64,000 nt of DNA from NCBI GenBank assembly GCA_916613615.1, contig OU744721.1, positions 78,187,060 to 78,251,059 on the forward strand. The letters are read 5' to 3'. A program made the position numbers and the translations under genes. The DNA is from Steromphala cineraria (lineage: Eukaryota; Mollusca; Gastropoda; Trochida; Trochidae). Within the stretch, counting starts at the first letter, position 1. Each line of letters starts with the position of its first letter. This document shows, piece by piece, positions 1 to 12,200 of the stretch. The notes below the pieces were generated by a model. That model searched no databases. It worked only from the letters and a program-made list of their open reading frames with translations, and was not told where the DNA came from.

Positions 1-91
1 ATACGAATTAACTGAGACTTCTACGTTCACTATTCTTTTTCATTAATCCTGAATTTGAATTTATCTTATATGATATATTTGATTTCACCAG

Positions 92-170
92 ATGGAGAAA
101 ACAAAGACTGGACTAGGAGAAAAGCTTGAATCAGAGCAAAGTGATAACATCCACCCTACCTCAACGAAAG
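92..170 (+). CDS. Internal or first coding exon of a coiled-coil protein gene
   Basis: This exon follows a CAG acceptor (ends at 91) and stops at a GTAAAA donor (171). It reads from an ATG placed directly after the acceptor and carries 26 codons plus one base. The in-frame TGA at 80-82, upstream of the acceptor, shows that the preceding bases are not coding in this frame. The phase (1) matches the next exon at 565. The encoded segment is short, polar and charged, with no recognisable domain. The ATG may be the true start, with the 5' UTR on an upstream exon outside the window, or simply an internal Met. Confidence 0.55.
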
Positions 171-564
171 GTAAAACAAACAAAAATAGAAAAAGGATAG
201 AATTCATTTTGAGGGAAAAAAACCCAACAACTTCTCTTATTTGGATTGTCATTTGAAATATATCCTAACAAACTTATCATAAAGAGTTACATCATTCCAG
301 TCCAGCAAATATATCATGGGTTTATTCTAAATATAGCATAATATGTTTAAAATGCTTGTCTCTACGCATAACGTTATATTTTCACTTAAACATTAGGTGA
401 ACAAATGTTTAAGTGAATCTCCATTTTTGACGGACAGACTGTCTAAGACTTTCAATACATATGTTGCTTTTGTGAATGAACTTTGTTCAGTTATTCCTTC
501 TTGGTACAAAACGATTGTTTATCAATCACAAACAGAATATTAAGGAAATCATTTTTTTCTTCAG

Positions 565-622
565 GGTCTGATTTGTCCCAGATGACAGAGCATCATTCTC
601 GCCGACTGACTATTGATACCAG
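565..622 (+). CDS. Second visible coding exon of the coiled-coil protein gene
   Basis: The exon is bounded by a pyrimidine-rich acceptor (TTTTTTCTTCAG, ends 564) and a GTAATT donor at 623. It enters in phase 1 and leaves in phase 2, joining the 92-170 and 793-1489 exons in one open frame. It encodes a short hydrophilic segment with a His-Ser-Arg-Arg patch. No domain is recognised. Confidence 0.6.
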
Positions 623-792
623 GTAATTATTTATATATATAGTTTTCTAGTCTGCAATTTAAATAATTTTTCACGTTTAATACATAGCTGTTCATCGTTT
701 ACGTTTTCATCTACATTGACATTAGAATATAAGATAAAGAAGTGATATGTATTTAAGCTGCCCCATCTAATGTAGTTTGTATTTTGTTCTAG

Positions 793-1489
793 TTTCACCG
801 ACAATCTCATGCAGCTCTATGAAGGATGTAGAGACGAGATGTTCGAGTTGAAGAAGCAGAACAAAATGCAGAAACAAGAAATCTCTCAGTTGAAGATCGA
901 GGCGTCGAAATGGAGGACAATAGCAGAATGTTACATAACGAGTTGGGACAGTGTCCAGCCTGAATTCAAAGATCTAAGGGCTCAAATTGACAGTGCAGAA
1001 ATGAGGGAGGCGGAACTGAAAGGCGAGATGAAGTTGATGGAGATGGAGAGAGAGAAGGAGAGAAAGCGAATCGAGGAGAGAGAGAAGGAGGTGTGTGAAC
1101 AGAGGAGAAAGATGGAACTGATGGAGAAGGAGAGACGGGAGATGGAGTTGAAGCTGAACCAACTCATACGAATGAAGGTTGAGTTAAAGGCACCTGTACA
1201 AAATGGACGCTTGGTCTCCGAGGGGACGAGACTTTCAGATGGTAGTGAGAAGATCATTCCCTCAGATCATATTCCAAAAGTATGCGGATCTGTCGCTCCC
1301 TCAGCTCAGTCGTCATCGCACAAGAGACTCCGACGATCACTCAAATCTAAAATTCTCCCAAATTCCGTCGCTCAATCTCACCTATCAAGCAAAATGAACA
1401 TTCTTCCTTCTCCTCCAAAATCATCTGCATTAAACAAGACCCCGTCCCGCCCATGTGTCAGAAACTTGATTCCTCTCCAACTTCATTAG
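793..1489 (+). CDS. Last coding exon: uncharacterised coiled-coil protein C terminus
   Basis: This is the terminal exon after a TTTTGTTCTAG acceptor, ending at TAG 1487-1489. The first ~130 residues are a strongly charged heptad-like helix rich in Glu, Lys, Arg and Met (for example EMREAELKGEMKLMEME and repeated ERKR/EREKE runs), so a long coiled coil is likely. The last ~90 residues are basic and Ser/Pro-rich (HKRLRRSLKSK; PSPPKSSALNKTPSRP), probably disordered. I do not recognise a family; cytoskeletal, centrosomal or nuclear adaptor proteins share this look, but that is only a resemblance. The gene begins left of or at the window edge. An AATAAA lies 27 bases after the stop. Confidence 0.75.
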
Positions 1490-1515
1490 CTCATCAGTTC
1501 CTTTAAACACTCGTT

Positions 1516-1521
1516 AATAAA
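1516..1521 (+). terminator. Poly(A) signal AATAAA of the coiled-coil gene
   Basis: A canonical AATAAA lies 27 bases downstream of the TAG stop, followed by a T/G-rich stretch (TTGTCTGTCTTTGTTCTT) suitable as a downstream element. It marks the probable end of the first transcript. Confidence 0.65.
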
Positions 1522-1597
1522 TCTACTAGTGTTCATATATCTTGTCTGTCTTTGTTCTTATGTAATGAGTCGAGGTAACTTCAAGCCTGTTCCTACA

Positions 1598-1829
1598 CAT
1601 CTTCCTCCGCAATACAAAGTTTTATGCCTTGCTGCAAATCCTTGAATATTCTGTGCTGATGTCAGCGCCCATACAGGCGATTATTAGCAACCTCCAATTA
1701 CTTTCTGATTGGACTATTGCTTTCTCTCATAGTAAGCTAGAGAGCAAGCACAGAATACTCAAGGGTCGGCAGCAAGGCATAAAACTGACAGTTCGGAAAC
1801 TGGCGTTTTAGGCATTGCGTAGGAAGATG
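1598..1829. mobile_element. Foldback MITE copy 1, MULE-like, degraded 9-bp TSD
   Basis: The element begins CATCTTCCT and ends AGGAAGATG. Its two arms are long reverse complements: TTTTATGCCTTGCTGC at 1620-1635 pairs with GCAGCAAGGCATAAAA near 1770-1785. The left arm lacks about 26 bases present in the right arm. Flanks GTTCCTACA and ATTCTTACT match at 6 of 9 positions, consistent with an old 9-bp duplication. A second copy lies at 7580-7774. A 9-bp duplication with long inverted repeats suggests a Mutator-like origin; no transposase is present. Confidence 0.75.
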
Positions 1830-1839
1830 ATTCTTACTT

Positions 1840-3070
1840 CACTAATTGTAATTAGTTCTCAAGCTTTAATGTAGTCAGCCTTAATTAAATGTTGTTGTGG
1901 GAACTTGAGTTTGGTATTTAAAACATCAAAAACTTCGACCTGGGCAGTCATGGACAAGATTAATGAACGACTGAGATTAGGGTAGTGCTTTTCAATGTAG
2001 AACAAATCAGTGACAATCATATATAAAAACCAATGTCAGGATTCAAGAAGAACCAGCATACCTCCTGCTTCTTTCTAGAAATTATTGTACGCTTCGCTTA
2101 TTTCACAGTATATATCGTGACATAGTACACTGAACGTATTTGGGCTTATTTTCAACAATTTTTAAATGAATTATCTAAAGCTGTTCCAAATTTCTTCAGT
2201 TTATGTCAAATATTTAATAAATACGGTTAATCTAAAGTTGTCCCCTTTTTTTGCTCGGAGGTATACTTTTGAATGTTGCTGTTATAAGTAGAACTTGATA
2301 TGAATAAATAAATGAATTCTGTTAAATATAATATCTGAAATTTGTTCGCTTCATACATACATCCAGCATATCAAGGTCCCACCTGACCTTATATATTAGC
2401 ATATCTTAAGTTTGTACGGTAGAAAAAGAAATGTGAGTGAATAACTGTTTTTTTTTTTTTCAATAAGATTGAATTATATGATAATCAGCTCTCTCTCATC
2501 CTTTATTTCACAGTCCATTTGTCCAATTTCATTATATAGAAAAACAAACCAATATATTCCTCTGATTTTGTAAAAGGCACAGTAGTACGTTATCTGAGTA
2601 CAATAAGATGAGCTCGCTAAAATAACACATATTTTATCAATTGCAATTGTGTTTGAACCAATAAGACCAAGTTTAGTTATGCCATTGGAATCCATGTCCC
2701 TAAAGCGAATGAAGTCTTCACACTCTATTGGTGCTGGCAACATTATACGCTTATTCTACGATATCGACTTATTTGGTTGAGTAGTGTTGTGTGTTAACTT
2801 CTGAAAAATTACATAAAACGATGGGGGAAAATTGAAAAAATAAAAGATCCGAAAATGTGGTATAGTGCCTTTTGTGAGGAAACTCTTAGACTTGTAACTA
2901 TATTTTTATGCTATCGATTACGGTCATCACTGATTGGATGCATGCTGAGCGTTTAGATTGTTTCTGTTGTATCATTGAGTCATCTTCCATGTATGCATAT
3001 TCCATAATATCTATAGAATCAGCCTCTGAAGTCAAGCAGACCAGCTATTTTGGAGATCGGGTTCAAAGTC
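1840..3070. other. Intergenic AT-rich DNA, no gene seen
   Basis: There are only short, compositionally unremarkable open frames on either strand and a poly-T run near 2450-2460. No splice-linked exons, domain similarity or repeat structure was recognised. Confidence 0.5.
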
Positions 3071-3074
3071 AGAT

Positions 3075-3395
3075 GGGGGCCGGGAGAGCGCAGTGGTTAC
3101 CGCGTTCGGCTTCGGATCAAGAGGTCCGTGGTTCGAATCCCGCTAGGGGCTCGGCAACTTTGTCTGCAGTAGAGAACTGTTCTATACGCAGTTAGGTTCG
3201 GGTGCAATTCTACACTGAATTTCAGCGCAGTACCACCCATGATTCGCTAGTTCCAGTCGGTGCTCGCAAATTTCACCGCAATGCATAGCCGTATTGGTGT
3301 TGCGGGCTTTCTCCCTGCAATAAACACTAGCGGCCGCGATATAAATGAAATTCTCATGTAAGCGGCGTTATACCCCAGATCACCTCACCTCGAAG
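3075..3395 (+). mobile_element. tRNA-derived SINE-like element
   Basis: The first ~78 bases resemble a tRNA, with an A-box-like stretch (GAGCGCAGTGGTTACC at 3087-3102) and a near-perfect B box, GGTTCGAATCC, at 3130-3140. The arms do not pair well enough for a working tRNA. The sequence continues through a non-tRNA body into a conserved-looking tail near 3330-3375 with ATAAATGAAAT. A related tail is found at about 19325-19410. Exact ends and the target duplication are unclear. Confidence 0.65.
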
Positions 3396-3399
3396 CCAG

Positions 3400-5950
3400 A
3401 TGGTGATACCAAAGATACCTGGGTATAGATTTTCAAAGCTCTCGAAGAGCTAAAATAGTTGTATATATCATACATTTACATTGCACTTTACTCTATATTG
3501 CATCCATGGGTAAGGCACACAATTCACATTACACTCAGTCCACTCACCTGTACAAATGATCGAATCGAATCGGATCGAAACGGCCCTGCTACTGGGTTGA
3601 TATTGGGAAAACAACGGCATTGATGTGGGATATAATACTTACGACAGTAATGTATTTTCTCAGATCACATCACTTACATATTCATTCAAAAATGCGAAAA
3701 AAATGCTTGTTTTCAATAAAATTCGAACATGGATTTGTACAGAAGAAGACGAATACACACATACATATTACCCGAATGCATTACAAAAGTATACAAATAA
3801 TCGCACAGCTATTTATGAGAGACGATGTACACATATATATTTACATATAAACAAGGTGTACATGTCCCCTCAAGCTCCAATTCAAATGCATGCAACTTCT
3901 CTGTTTAACGCAGTCGAGCAAAATGATGCTCTATTTTTAATGAGATTGGTCTGCTTCAGTCTGCGTTAGCTTGAAGCCGGATGAGTTGTCATATGTTTTC
4001 TATCAATCAGATTTGCTTCGTTAGTCTGAATCAGACACTAGTTTGATTTTCCTTTTTTCTCATGAAAGAACCGGCGGAGGTCATTCGAACTGCCAGATAC
4101 CATGCTTAAAGACCAGCTTTCAACTTAAAGTACAAATATAAGTGAACAAAGTTTTCTTTACACCTAATGCGTTTTCATCGATTTGTAGTTGTAATCGGAA
4201 AGCTCTTACCACGGATTTAATGGAAACAAGACATGAACAGTTATGTGACGAGTGATCTAATATATTTACTTTCGACACAATATAATCTAATTTGTGAGAC
4301 TGATCACTAAACTTTTAAAGTCAATAATGCATGTTAAAATAAACATGTTGGCACTAAAATGTTTCTATAAGAATAAAATATTGATCTTTTACATTCGCTT
4401 ACGGAGAACATGTTTTTGATTTGTGAACGTATACAGTACTCCCGTACCATAGTGGATGTCTCATTGTGCGATCGTAATTAAGACCGTTTTCACTTGCTGA
4501 CATTTTGAAAAATGTTGATCTAAGAACATCAACGAAGTAGACGATTGAAAGGAATTTTAAAGATAGAGTATCTACATCTAAACAATAACTTGAGACAATG
4601 CTTTTTGAATTTTATAATTCGATAAGATGGCAAGGTTATTGATCAGTTGCGTAAGACCATTTATAATTTTTTAAGAAAACAATGACAAACGGTTATATAA
4701 TCATAACAAATATGACATCTAATGGCTTTTTCAATATAACTGAAAAATTTATATTCGCAGTTACTAAAAAACAAAACATTATTTTATCCATGCATTAGAA
4801 TTCAGCTTCAGCGATATAATGTTTGTACTTTAAACCTTTTGTTAATGTTATTCTCACATACTGTATGCAACTTCAAATGTGAAGAAAGAGATGCATTTAT
4901 GCTCAATATCAAGCAAGTAGTCGATATAAAGCCATACATCCAAGGCGGAGGTGGTGTTGTCACAATTATCTCACAGCAAATGCTTGAAACCTATACAATA
5001 ACTGCAGTTATATTGATCCAGGTGATATTCGAGTATAGCAAAGATATGCTCAAACGCACCTATCTCTTCTATTGGTACACTGATACATAATGTACTAGCC
5101 ACACGGTATCTAATGGAAGCTACTCGCTACGAAATGGTCTAATCATAAGCAATTATCACCATAACAATACCGCACAATTATTACCCAGAGGAAACATAAC
5201 GTCGAGGGAGCATAGCATTTGGTTGACACCAATACACAATTCTACCCGATTCTTATGTAATTCTCTGGTGATATTTCTTTCTGTAACAGTTTCCAACTGT
5301 TGGTAAATTATGCAAGTACTTTAACCAAGTCAACGCACAGTTTGCTTTTTTACCAGACCGCGTTAAGTAATCTTATTTCTCACGAGAGACTGGTTATCAG
5401 AACTAAGCTTGCTTTTTGGATTTAATAGGGGTGAAACTTAAGTAAGATATCACGAAGAAATACGCTCCTTAAGTTGGTACCTATAACATGTGACATATAT
5501 TTTTACTAGAAGTGAAAACAGCTGCATACAACTTCTGTTTTTGTTAACAACACTGGCACCAACCCCTCTTAATTGGTCACCAACTGCAAACGCATTGACT
5601 GCAAACGCATAACCTACTAGGAAAACGCACAAAGTGTCTTCTTGACAAAGATGTCACCCTCTCCTTTATGTACTGACTCTGTCGTCAACTTATGGTAAAC
5701 TCAATACTGTTAATGAGGACGAAACAGATTTAGCCATCTTACCTTGATGACAACAGAACGCTATTAAATATTCAAGGTGAGAGTGTATGCTACCTGTTTG
5801 CCTACCTGTGATTGGAGATAGGACAGGTGGACACTTGAAAGTATTTAATGACACTGTCGGCACCACACGGAATCATTTCCCGTCTCACGGTGTGTTTAAT
5901 ACATATCCAGGGTGCCTTGATCAATATTTCAGTGCCAGAAAGTTGTGGAA
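3400..5950. other. Intergenic DNA upstream of the giant gene, no gene seen
   Basis: The region is AT-rich, with short open frames lacking domain character. The segment 3480-3600 has low-complexity ATCGAATCG-type repeats. Promoter elements of the downstream gene should lie in the last part, but I cannot identify a convincing one. Confidence 0.4.
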
Positions 5951-5959
5951 CATTGCAAG

Positions 5960-6190
5960 GACTGTGAGAAATATCTCGAGTATCTGTTGTTGAAGAAGCC
6001 AGAACTGTGACAATATATCGTGTTTCTGTAGGTGAAGTGAAAAGAACCGGGACAAATATCTCGGGTGTTTTGTGAAATATCTTGAGATTCAGTGGGCGAA
6101 GGAAAGAGAATTGTGAGAAATACTTTGAGATTCTGTGGGTGAAGGAGAAGGAACAGGGAGAAATACCTTGAATTGGGCGAAGGGGACATC
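5960..6190 (+). repeat. Degenerate ~43-bp minisatellite just upstream of exon 1
   Basis: The motif GTGAGAAATA...TTTGAGATTCTGTGGGTGAAGG recurs with changes at about 5967, 6007, 6050, 6112 and 6155. It ends about 50 bases before the predicted start codon, so it probably lies in the 5' UTR or proximal promoter of the giant gene. Confidence 0.5.
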
Positions 6191-6241
6191 AGTCACATCA
6201 CTATCATAAGGCTCGCTATAAACGAGATGTCGGAGGGATGA
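6169..6241 (+). promoter_or_regulatory. Start-codon context with overlapping mini-uORF
   Basis: An in-frame TGA at 6169-6171 closes the main frame upstream. A short upstream frame, ATG TCG GAG GGA TGA (6227-6241), ends by overlapping the tandem start codons ATG ATG at 6238-6243. Such an overlap could limit or couple initiation on the giant message. This depends on exon 1 being correctly assigned. Confidence 0.45.
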
Positions 6242-6295
6242 TGTCTAACGCTATGTGCACCTTGCTTTTTGGGGTTATTACAGTCTTTCTAACGA
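6238..6295 (+). CDS. Exon 1: signal peptide of the giant gene
   Basis: Reading from ATG 6238 gives [19 protein letters not shown], and a perfect GTAAGT donor follows at 6296. The phase (1) fits the acceptor at 17808, whose first two bases complete a Thr codon; the joined peptide continues [11 protein letters not shown]. This makes a classical signal peptide: short polar start, hydrophobic core, small residues near a likely cut at VHS/Q. The intron is 11.5 kb. The link is inferred from phase and logic, not from transcript evidence. No other exon with a signal peptide was seen between 6.3 and 17.8 kb. Confidence 0.65.
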
Positions 6296-9200
6296 GTAAG
6301 TATACTGATACTGAAACCGTTACCATGGCAATATTTCATTTTCGTTAGGACCCAAACCTAAACGCAAGGTTTATGGATATTGAACAGTGCTAAGACACGT
6401 GTATTTGAAACAAATACATTTATTCAAATTGTAATAGTTTTTTTATATACATGTACAAACATCATACATAGGTATCCTATAGTCTCTCTATCCTAACGTT
6501 TAACGTTGCTGTATTCAGTTGCTGTATCCAGTTGCTGTATCCACTTGGCTTCTGTTTGTGTCATGTTTGGTTCTTTGAGGTGTTTGAATGACATTAAAAC
6601 CAAAAGCAAACTAAAAGAGAAATAAGATCAAACCAACAACACACATAACTATAGTGGTTTTCCTATAACGTTTCTTGTTAGTTTTAGTGCTCCGGATACA
6701 ATTTCTTTCTTTAATGAAATGATCATGAATGTGTCTTTATGTTGTGTAAGATACACCCTAGAAGATGAAAAATCCTTGTCTTCGTAATGTATCTATACGT
6801 TTACATCGTTGATTTATAATGGTTTTGGTACTTAGACTGAGCATTTGCCATTAAACTAGAGAAAGTGTCTATTCGCTCAACTTGGTTTCATTTCATTATC
6901 ATAAATTGTTTACTAAAATACATTGAATGGAACAAGCAATTGGAATTTAAGTGTTATGTAGGTCGTTCTACCTATGAAGGGTCTGTTTGTTGAAAAACAA
7001 TAGTAGACTGAATTGTGGCGAGATTAACCAGTTGAAATTTTACAAACTCTCTTCTGACTATCAATGACACATATTTTGATCTTCATTAAGCATAAGTGAG
7101 ATTGACGCATGGTTTGATGAGAAATATTCATTGAAAATATATTTAAATGCTCTGCTCTAAAACATTTATAAACAAAAAACAAAACAATGTCATGTAATGG
7201 TAAAAGTAATTGCCATCCAATTAATGGTATTGTGGTTTTAGATTTATGTAGGTAATACGAAAATGATATGCTTTAAAATAATTTTTAAATTAAAAGAAAG
7301 TTAAGAAAGGATGCACGTTTCAGAAATTTATGACATATACTTTCGTAACATAGCGACAAATGAGCTCGGTAAATACTTCACATTCTGTCGAGAATTTCAT
7401 TCAAATACGTTCGACGTATTCAAACCATATCAATAAACCGGATTAGTTGGCTATTAATTATACATGATCAACTTCTTTTCAAAACAACAAAGTTGCAATA
7501 TAGAAGCCTTTGAGAGAAAGGAACTTGGTGAACAATAAAGTCATGTCAACTGTAAAACACTACCTTTTTGAATGGCACTCATCTTCCTATGCAAAACCTA
7601 AAACGTCAATTTCCAAACTGTCAGTTTTATGCCTTGCTGCATTACCTTGAGTTTTCTGTGCTTGCTCTCTAGTCTGTAGGGGCACTATAGCAGCACAGAA
7701 AAAGTAAAGGCTCTGCAGCAAGGCATGAAATGACAGTTCGGAAACTGGCGTTTTAGGCTCTGCGAAGGAAGATGAATGGCACTAAGACAAATCAGTTTAT
7801 GTGTTGTCTAGAGCCAACTGTCATGCCAAGACCCTAATGAATATCAATCTTCGATTTCATGAAACATTTTACCGTGTACAGAGCGTTTAGCCGCCGTGTA
7901 TTATCTTTGTTCATACCCCTGTATCCTAACATGTATTACGCAAGCAAGTTAACTATTCTATGTACGGTGGCATTCTATGGACGAGTCATTTAATATACCT
8001 ACTCTAATAGCTTTGAACTGCCGTTCTCTAATGTCAACTGTGGTTCACTTAAATATGGGCGGCAATTGAATCAAATTTGCAAAGAAATGTTTGGCATGAA
8101 CTTGGTAACTTTTGAACGTTTTTTTAATTAGATAACAGCTGCTATGACAATGACATACTTAATACTGCTGTTTTAAGAATGTGTACCGAGTTGCATATTT
8201 ATGTCAATACGTTTGTGATAAAAAGAAATGCGCTTCGATTAAGTAAAGGAATATACAAAATGAAGACAATATTGGAATACGTACAAATAATTGGATAATT
8301 CATTATTTGTGTTTTGACTTTTGACATGGGACAATAGCGCTAATAAAACAGAACGTGGATCGCTGTCTTGGTAAATCTATCGACTTATTTATTTCATTTG
8401 CAACATAGTACATTGAAATAAGAAATATAAATAATATAGCTACTGGTTGGCCTTTTTCGTCTTGAATTGGCCCTTCTGTTCCTAAATTCATAAATTTATA
8501 AAGGCTGTATAATTTCAAACCACAAATAGTCATTTGAATCTTGATTTTTATTATTTAAAAATGATTGAAAATTTAATCAAGAGAAATTAAACTTTCAGTT
8601 CTCTCTGTACTTCACAAATAACCGTTTGCATTTATCAAAGTGTGTATACCCCTAAAATATACAAATGTTGTAAATATTAAACTGTATATTTTCTAAAACT
8701 GAAACCATATACGTTTTGTTAATATTATTACGTCAAAGAAAACCACTAAAAAACATGTTAAAAACTAAACCCTTACCAAAAAGCTGCAAAATTCTCTTTT
8801 CAAAACGACATGTAGAGTTGAGAGTTGCTCTCAAAACAATGTTAAGACTCATTGTTTTTGAAAAACGCTTTTGATTAAAAACGTGATTTGCGAGTATTAA
8901 CTACCGTTGATTCCAGAAATTATCACTGAATAAACTTCACTTTAAATTGGGAATTTTTTTCTTTGAGAAAACAACACCTATACCAAAATGGCAGTTGATT
9001 TATAAATACTAAAACGAATGACTGTTGTTTTTTCCAATTTGCGACCTATATTAACTTTTCACTTAATATATTCATGAGACGCAGTTTGTTATGTTTTGAT
9101 TTCCCAAAGACATGAAAGAGCTTGATAGTAAAGACTATTGTTCGCAATATTCCTAAGCCTTTGATTTTGACATTCAATCTTTGCAGCCCATTGTCTTTGA

Positions 9201-12200
9201 TTTGATCCTTTATGGGATGATGCCGTTTACACAGGTGATTTAACCTGGATGAAATGACGTTATATTATACAATGGACTTTATCAATATGTCATGAGTTAT
9301 CTTGGTACAGTGTGCCCTGAAGTTCTTTCGACCTAGAATGAACCGTAGATAATGAAGTAAACGAAGCAACTCGTTTATATAATCTACAGTGATTTTTGGA
9401 TTAGGTAATACAATTCCGATACATACATACATACGATAAAGGCCTATTATGTAATGAATGAATTGTTACATGTCATTCAAATGAATTATTTAAGTCAATG
9501 TTAGTTAATTCTCCTTGAATGAATATTAAAACTTGTTCATTTTGATTCATTTTAATATATATATTCATTCAAAGCTATTTCAGAGTACTTTAAATTAAGT
9601 CTTTTCAATTGAGGCACGGTGGTTCATTGGTTAACCGCAAACGTCTTTTCAATTGAATATAATTTCTTCTGTTTGAGGGACGAATGAGAATGAACCTTCT
9701 TTCTCAGCTACGGTGCACCAGCGGTCAGTTTTCAAAATGGATTATCCTCAGTAGTTGCACCGTTCAGCATACCATTTATATAAAGTGTTTATCTTATGTG
9801 TTAAAGGTGTAGGTGAATCACGATTGTTTGGTTATTATGTTGGCCTCAGACGTCTTTTTAATTGAAGCACGATGGTATGGTTATCACGTTGGCCTCAGAC
9901 GTCTTTTTAATTGAAGCACGATGGTTTGGTTATCATATTGGCCTCAGACGTCTTTTCAATTGAGGGACGCTGGTTTAATAGATAGCATGTTGATCTCAAA
10001 CATCTTTTCACTTGATGTACTGTGGGTTATTGGATATCATGTCGGTCTCTACCTTCTTCTCAATTGAAGCACTGAAGTTAATGGTTTACATGTTGGCCTC
10101 AAACGTCAAAGGTCTTCGTCCGAATACATATGGATAGCAAAACATTGTTCATAGCTTTAAGCTGTAATGTGTCTCTATACAGGGCCTTTCATTCACATTG
10201 CGCCCATGTGACCTTAATGTGGTGTGAAGATATTTGGTCTCAGAGATACGTTAGCGGGTTCATCAATTTCCCAAGTAAGCGTAACCAAGTTGAACAGGTC
10301 AAAGAGTCCAAACGAAACTTGGATCGTTCGAAACTCTTTTGTCTCACTCTCCGTCCGTCCTTCCGTCTGTCTGACTGTTTGTCTGTCTCTCTCCGCCTCT
10401 GTCCCTAACAGAATCCCTTATCACTCAGTCATCCACATTGCACGCAGCCCACCTGGCGGTACAATAGGCACTTGAAGACAAAAAGTAATAACCTTTGTGG
10501 TTACGCCGACGCTTAGCCAACTCAAAATACAAGTCCTTCAGGGAAATAATAAGCGGTTTTTTTTCACAAACATGCGATGCCTGAAGGTTACGGTGCCTAT
10601 TCGGGCAGAACTAGCCGTAGTCATGTAAATATTATAGAAGTTAACTGAAATCTTTCGTAGTTTTCCCGTAAGAACGCTGTGAAACTATTGATTAATATAG
10701 ATTCTGGTTTCTCATTATGAGTGTTTCAAAGTGACGTTTATCTTCAGTCACCTGGGATTAGTGTTCTCATACTGTTTTAGATCCACCCCTAGGACTTGTA
10801 AACAGAAACTTATGTACCCAACTGTCAGTCCCTGAGTCTTGTTTTATCTAGAACCAAGAAAACACATGCACGTAGTATGTACTTTTACTTAAGAATAAGA
10901 AAACCTTTGGAACACCTTGTTAAAACAACTATATTCGTCATTTTAAAACTGTCAAGGTTGTCATCTTCTAAGCTGCAAAGTAAATTATACATTTAAAACA
11001 AATTAAAACACAGTTTTGATGCAGTGCAATATTCATTAGACATTTGTAAAACCCACAGATTTAAATGTAATCTAAGAAAGATTTATCTTTTTATGTATGA
11101 TTTTTGCTCCGTTCCGTCGACGTTTCTTCGACTAATTATATTCTGATGCCATTCGTTTATACTATAAACTCTGTATCAAAACAGAGCACATACAGATGTT
11201 GTATATATCCATGGAAATAACCTCTATTCTTCATCGTACTAATATATGTAAACCATAACAAAGATGCCACATGTAGAATACTGTGTGACTTACCAAAATC
11301 AATGGCAGGGAACTTGGTACAATTTATCCTTATGAAATAAGACATATGATGTATGTGCATGTAGGGTATCTGAAAAAAAAGTATTGCGTCGAATTCATGA
11401 TCCTCCTTAGACATTATTTTTCAGATATTCCACTAATCTGAAAGGAAACGATTACATGACAATAGTTTTGTGTAATGATTCATTTATCAATCAATCTTTA
11501 TTTCAGTACTGAGGAGGCCATAGGCCTATAGTACATTTCATATATACACATTTCTTAACAACATTGCATGGTAGATAAAAACAGCTACATTCTGAATTAC
11601 AGTTTCATTCAAACAATTCAAAAGCAATGAAAACTTATCAATTGATTGGTGTACAAAATAGAATTCTTTATTAAAGTTTTTACGTATGCTATCATATGCT
11701 GGACATACAAGGAGAAAATGATATTTTATCTTCAACGACACCATACTTACAGCATTTACAGATTCTGTTTTGTCTTGGGATATTTGTAAATCTACCCTTT
11801 TCAATTAAGAGATCATGGGATGAGCATCGGAAACGAGCTAAAGATATTCTAATTTTTTAAATATTGACACATGATAAGTAACGTTCAGTGTAAATGTGCG
11901 TTTTAAAGATTGAGTAGTAATTACATTTTGAATCAAGCCAGTTCTGTTGATAAATATATTTTAATCTTTGCTCTAATGCATTAAGAAATAATGTCGAAAA
12001 TTCAACGTTTTGTTCGTACCATATGTGGTTGAATCCAGTTGAAAAAAGTAATTCTTTTATCAATAGAACAATTATGTAATGTTACGTCATTTCTTGCGAT
12101 TTTGACATTTCATTTTCGTGAAGTCGCAACAAAGAACAAATAACTGAAACCGTACCGCGGTCCATGCGCGACAGTGTTATTTGTGTGACATCAGTAGATA

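Noticed and set aside
3075..3152. A functional tRNA gene
   Set aside because: B box is good but the acceptor and T stems do not pair properly and the sequence runs on into a SINE body.
10130..10475. Overlapping plus-strand ORFs in intron 1
   Set aside because: They include a pyrimidine microsatellite, and no domain or splice context supports coding.
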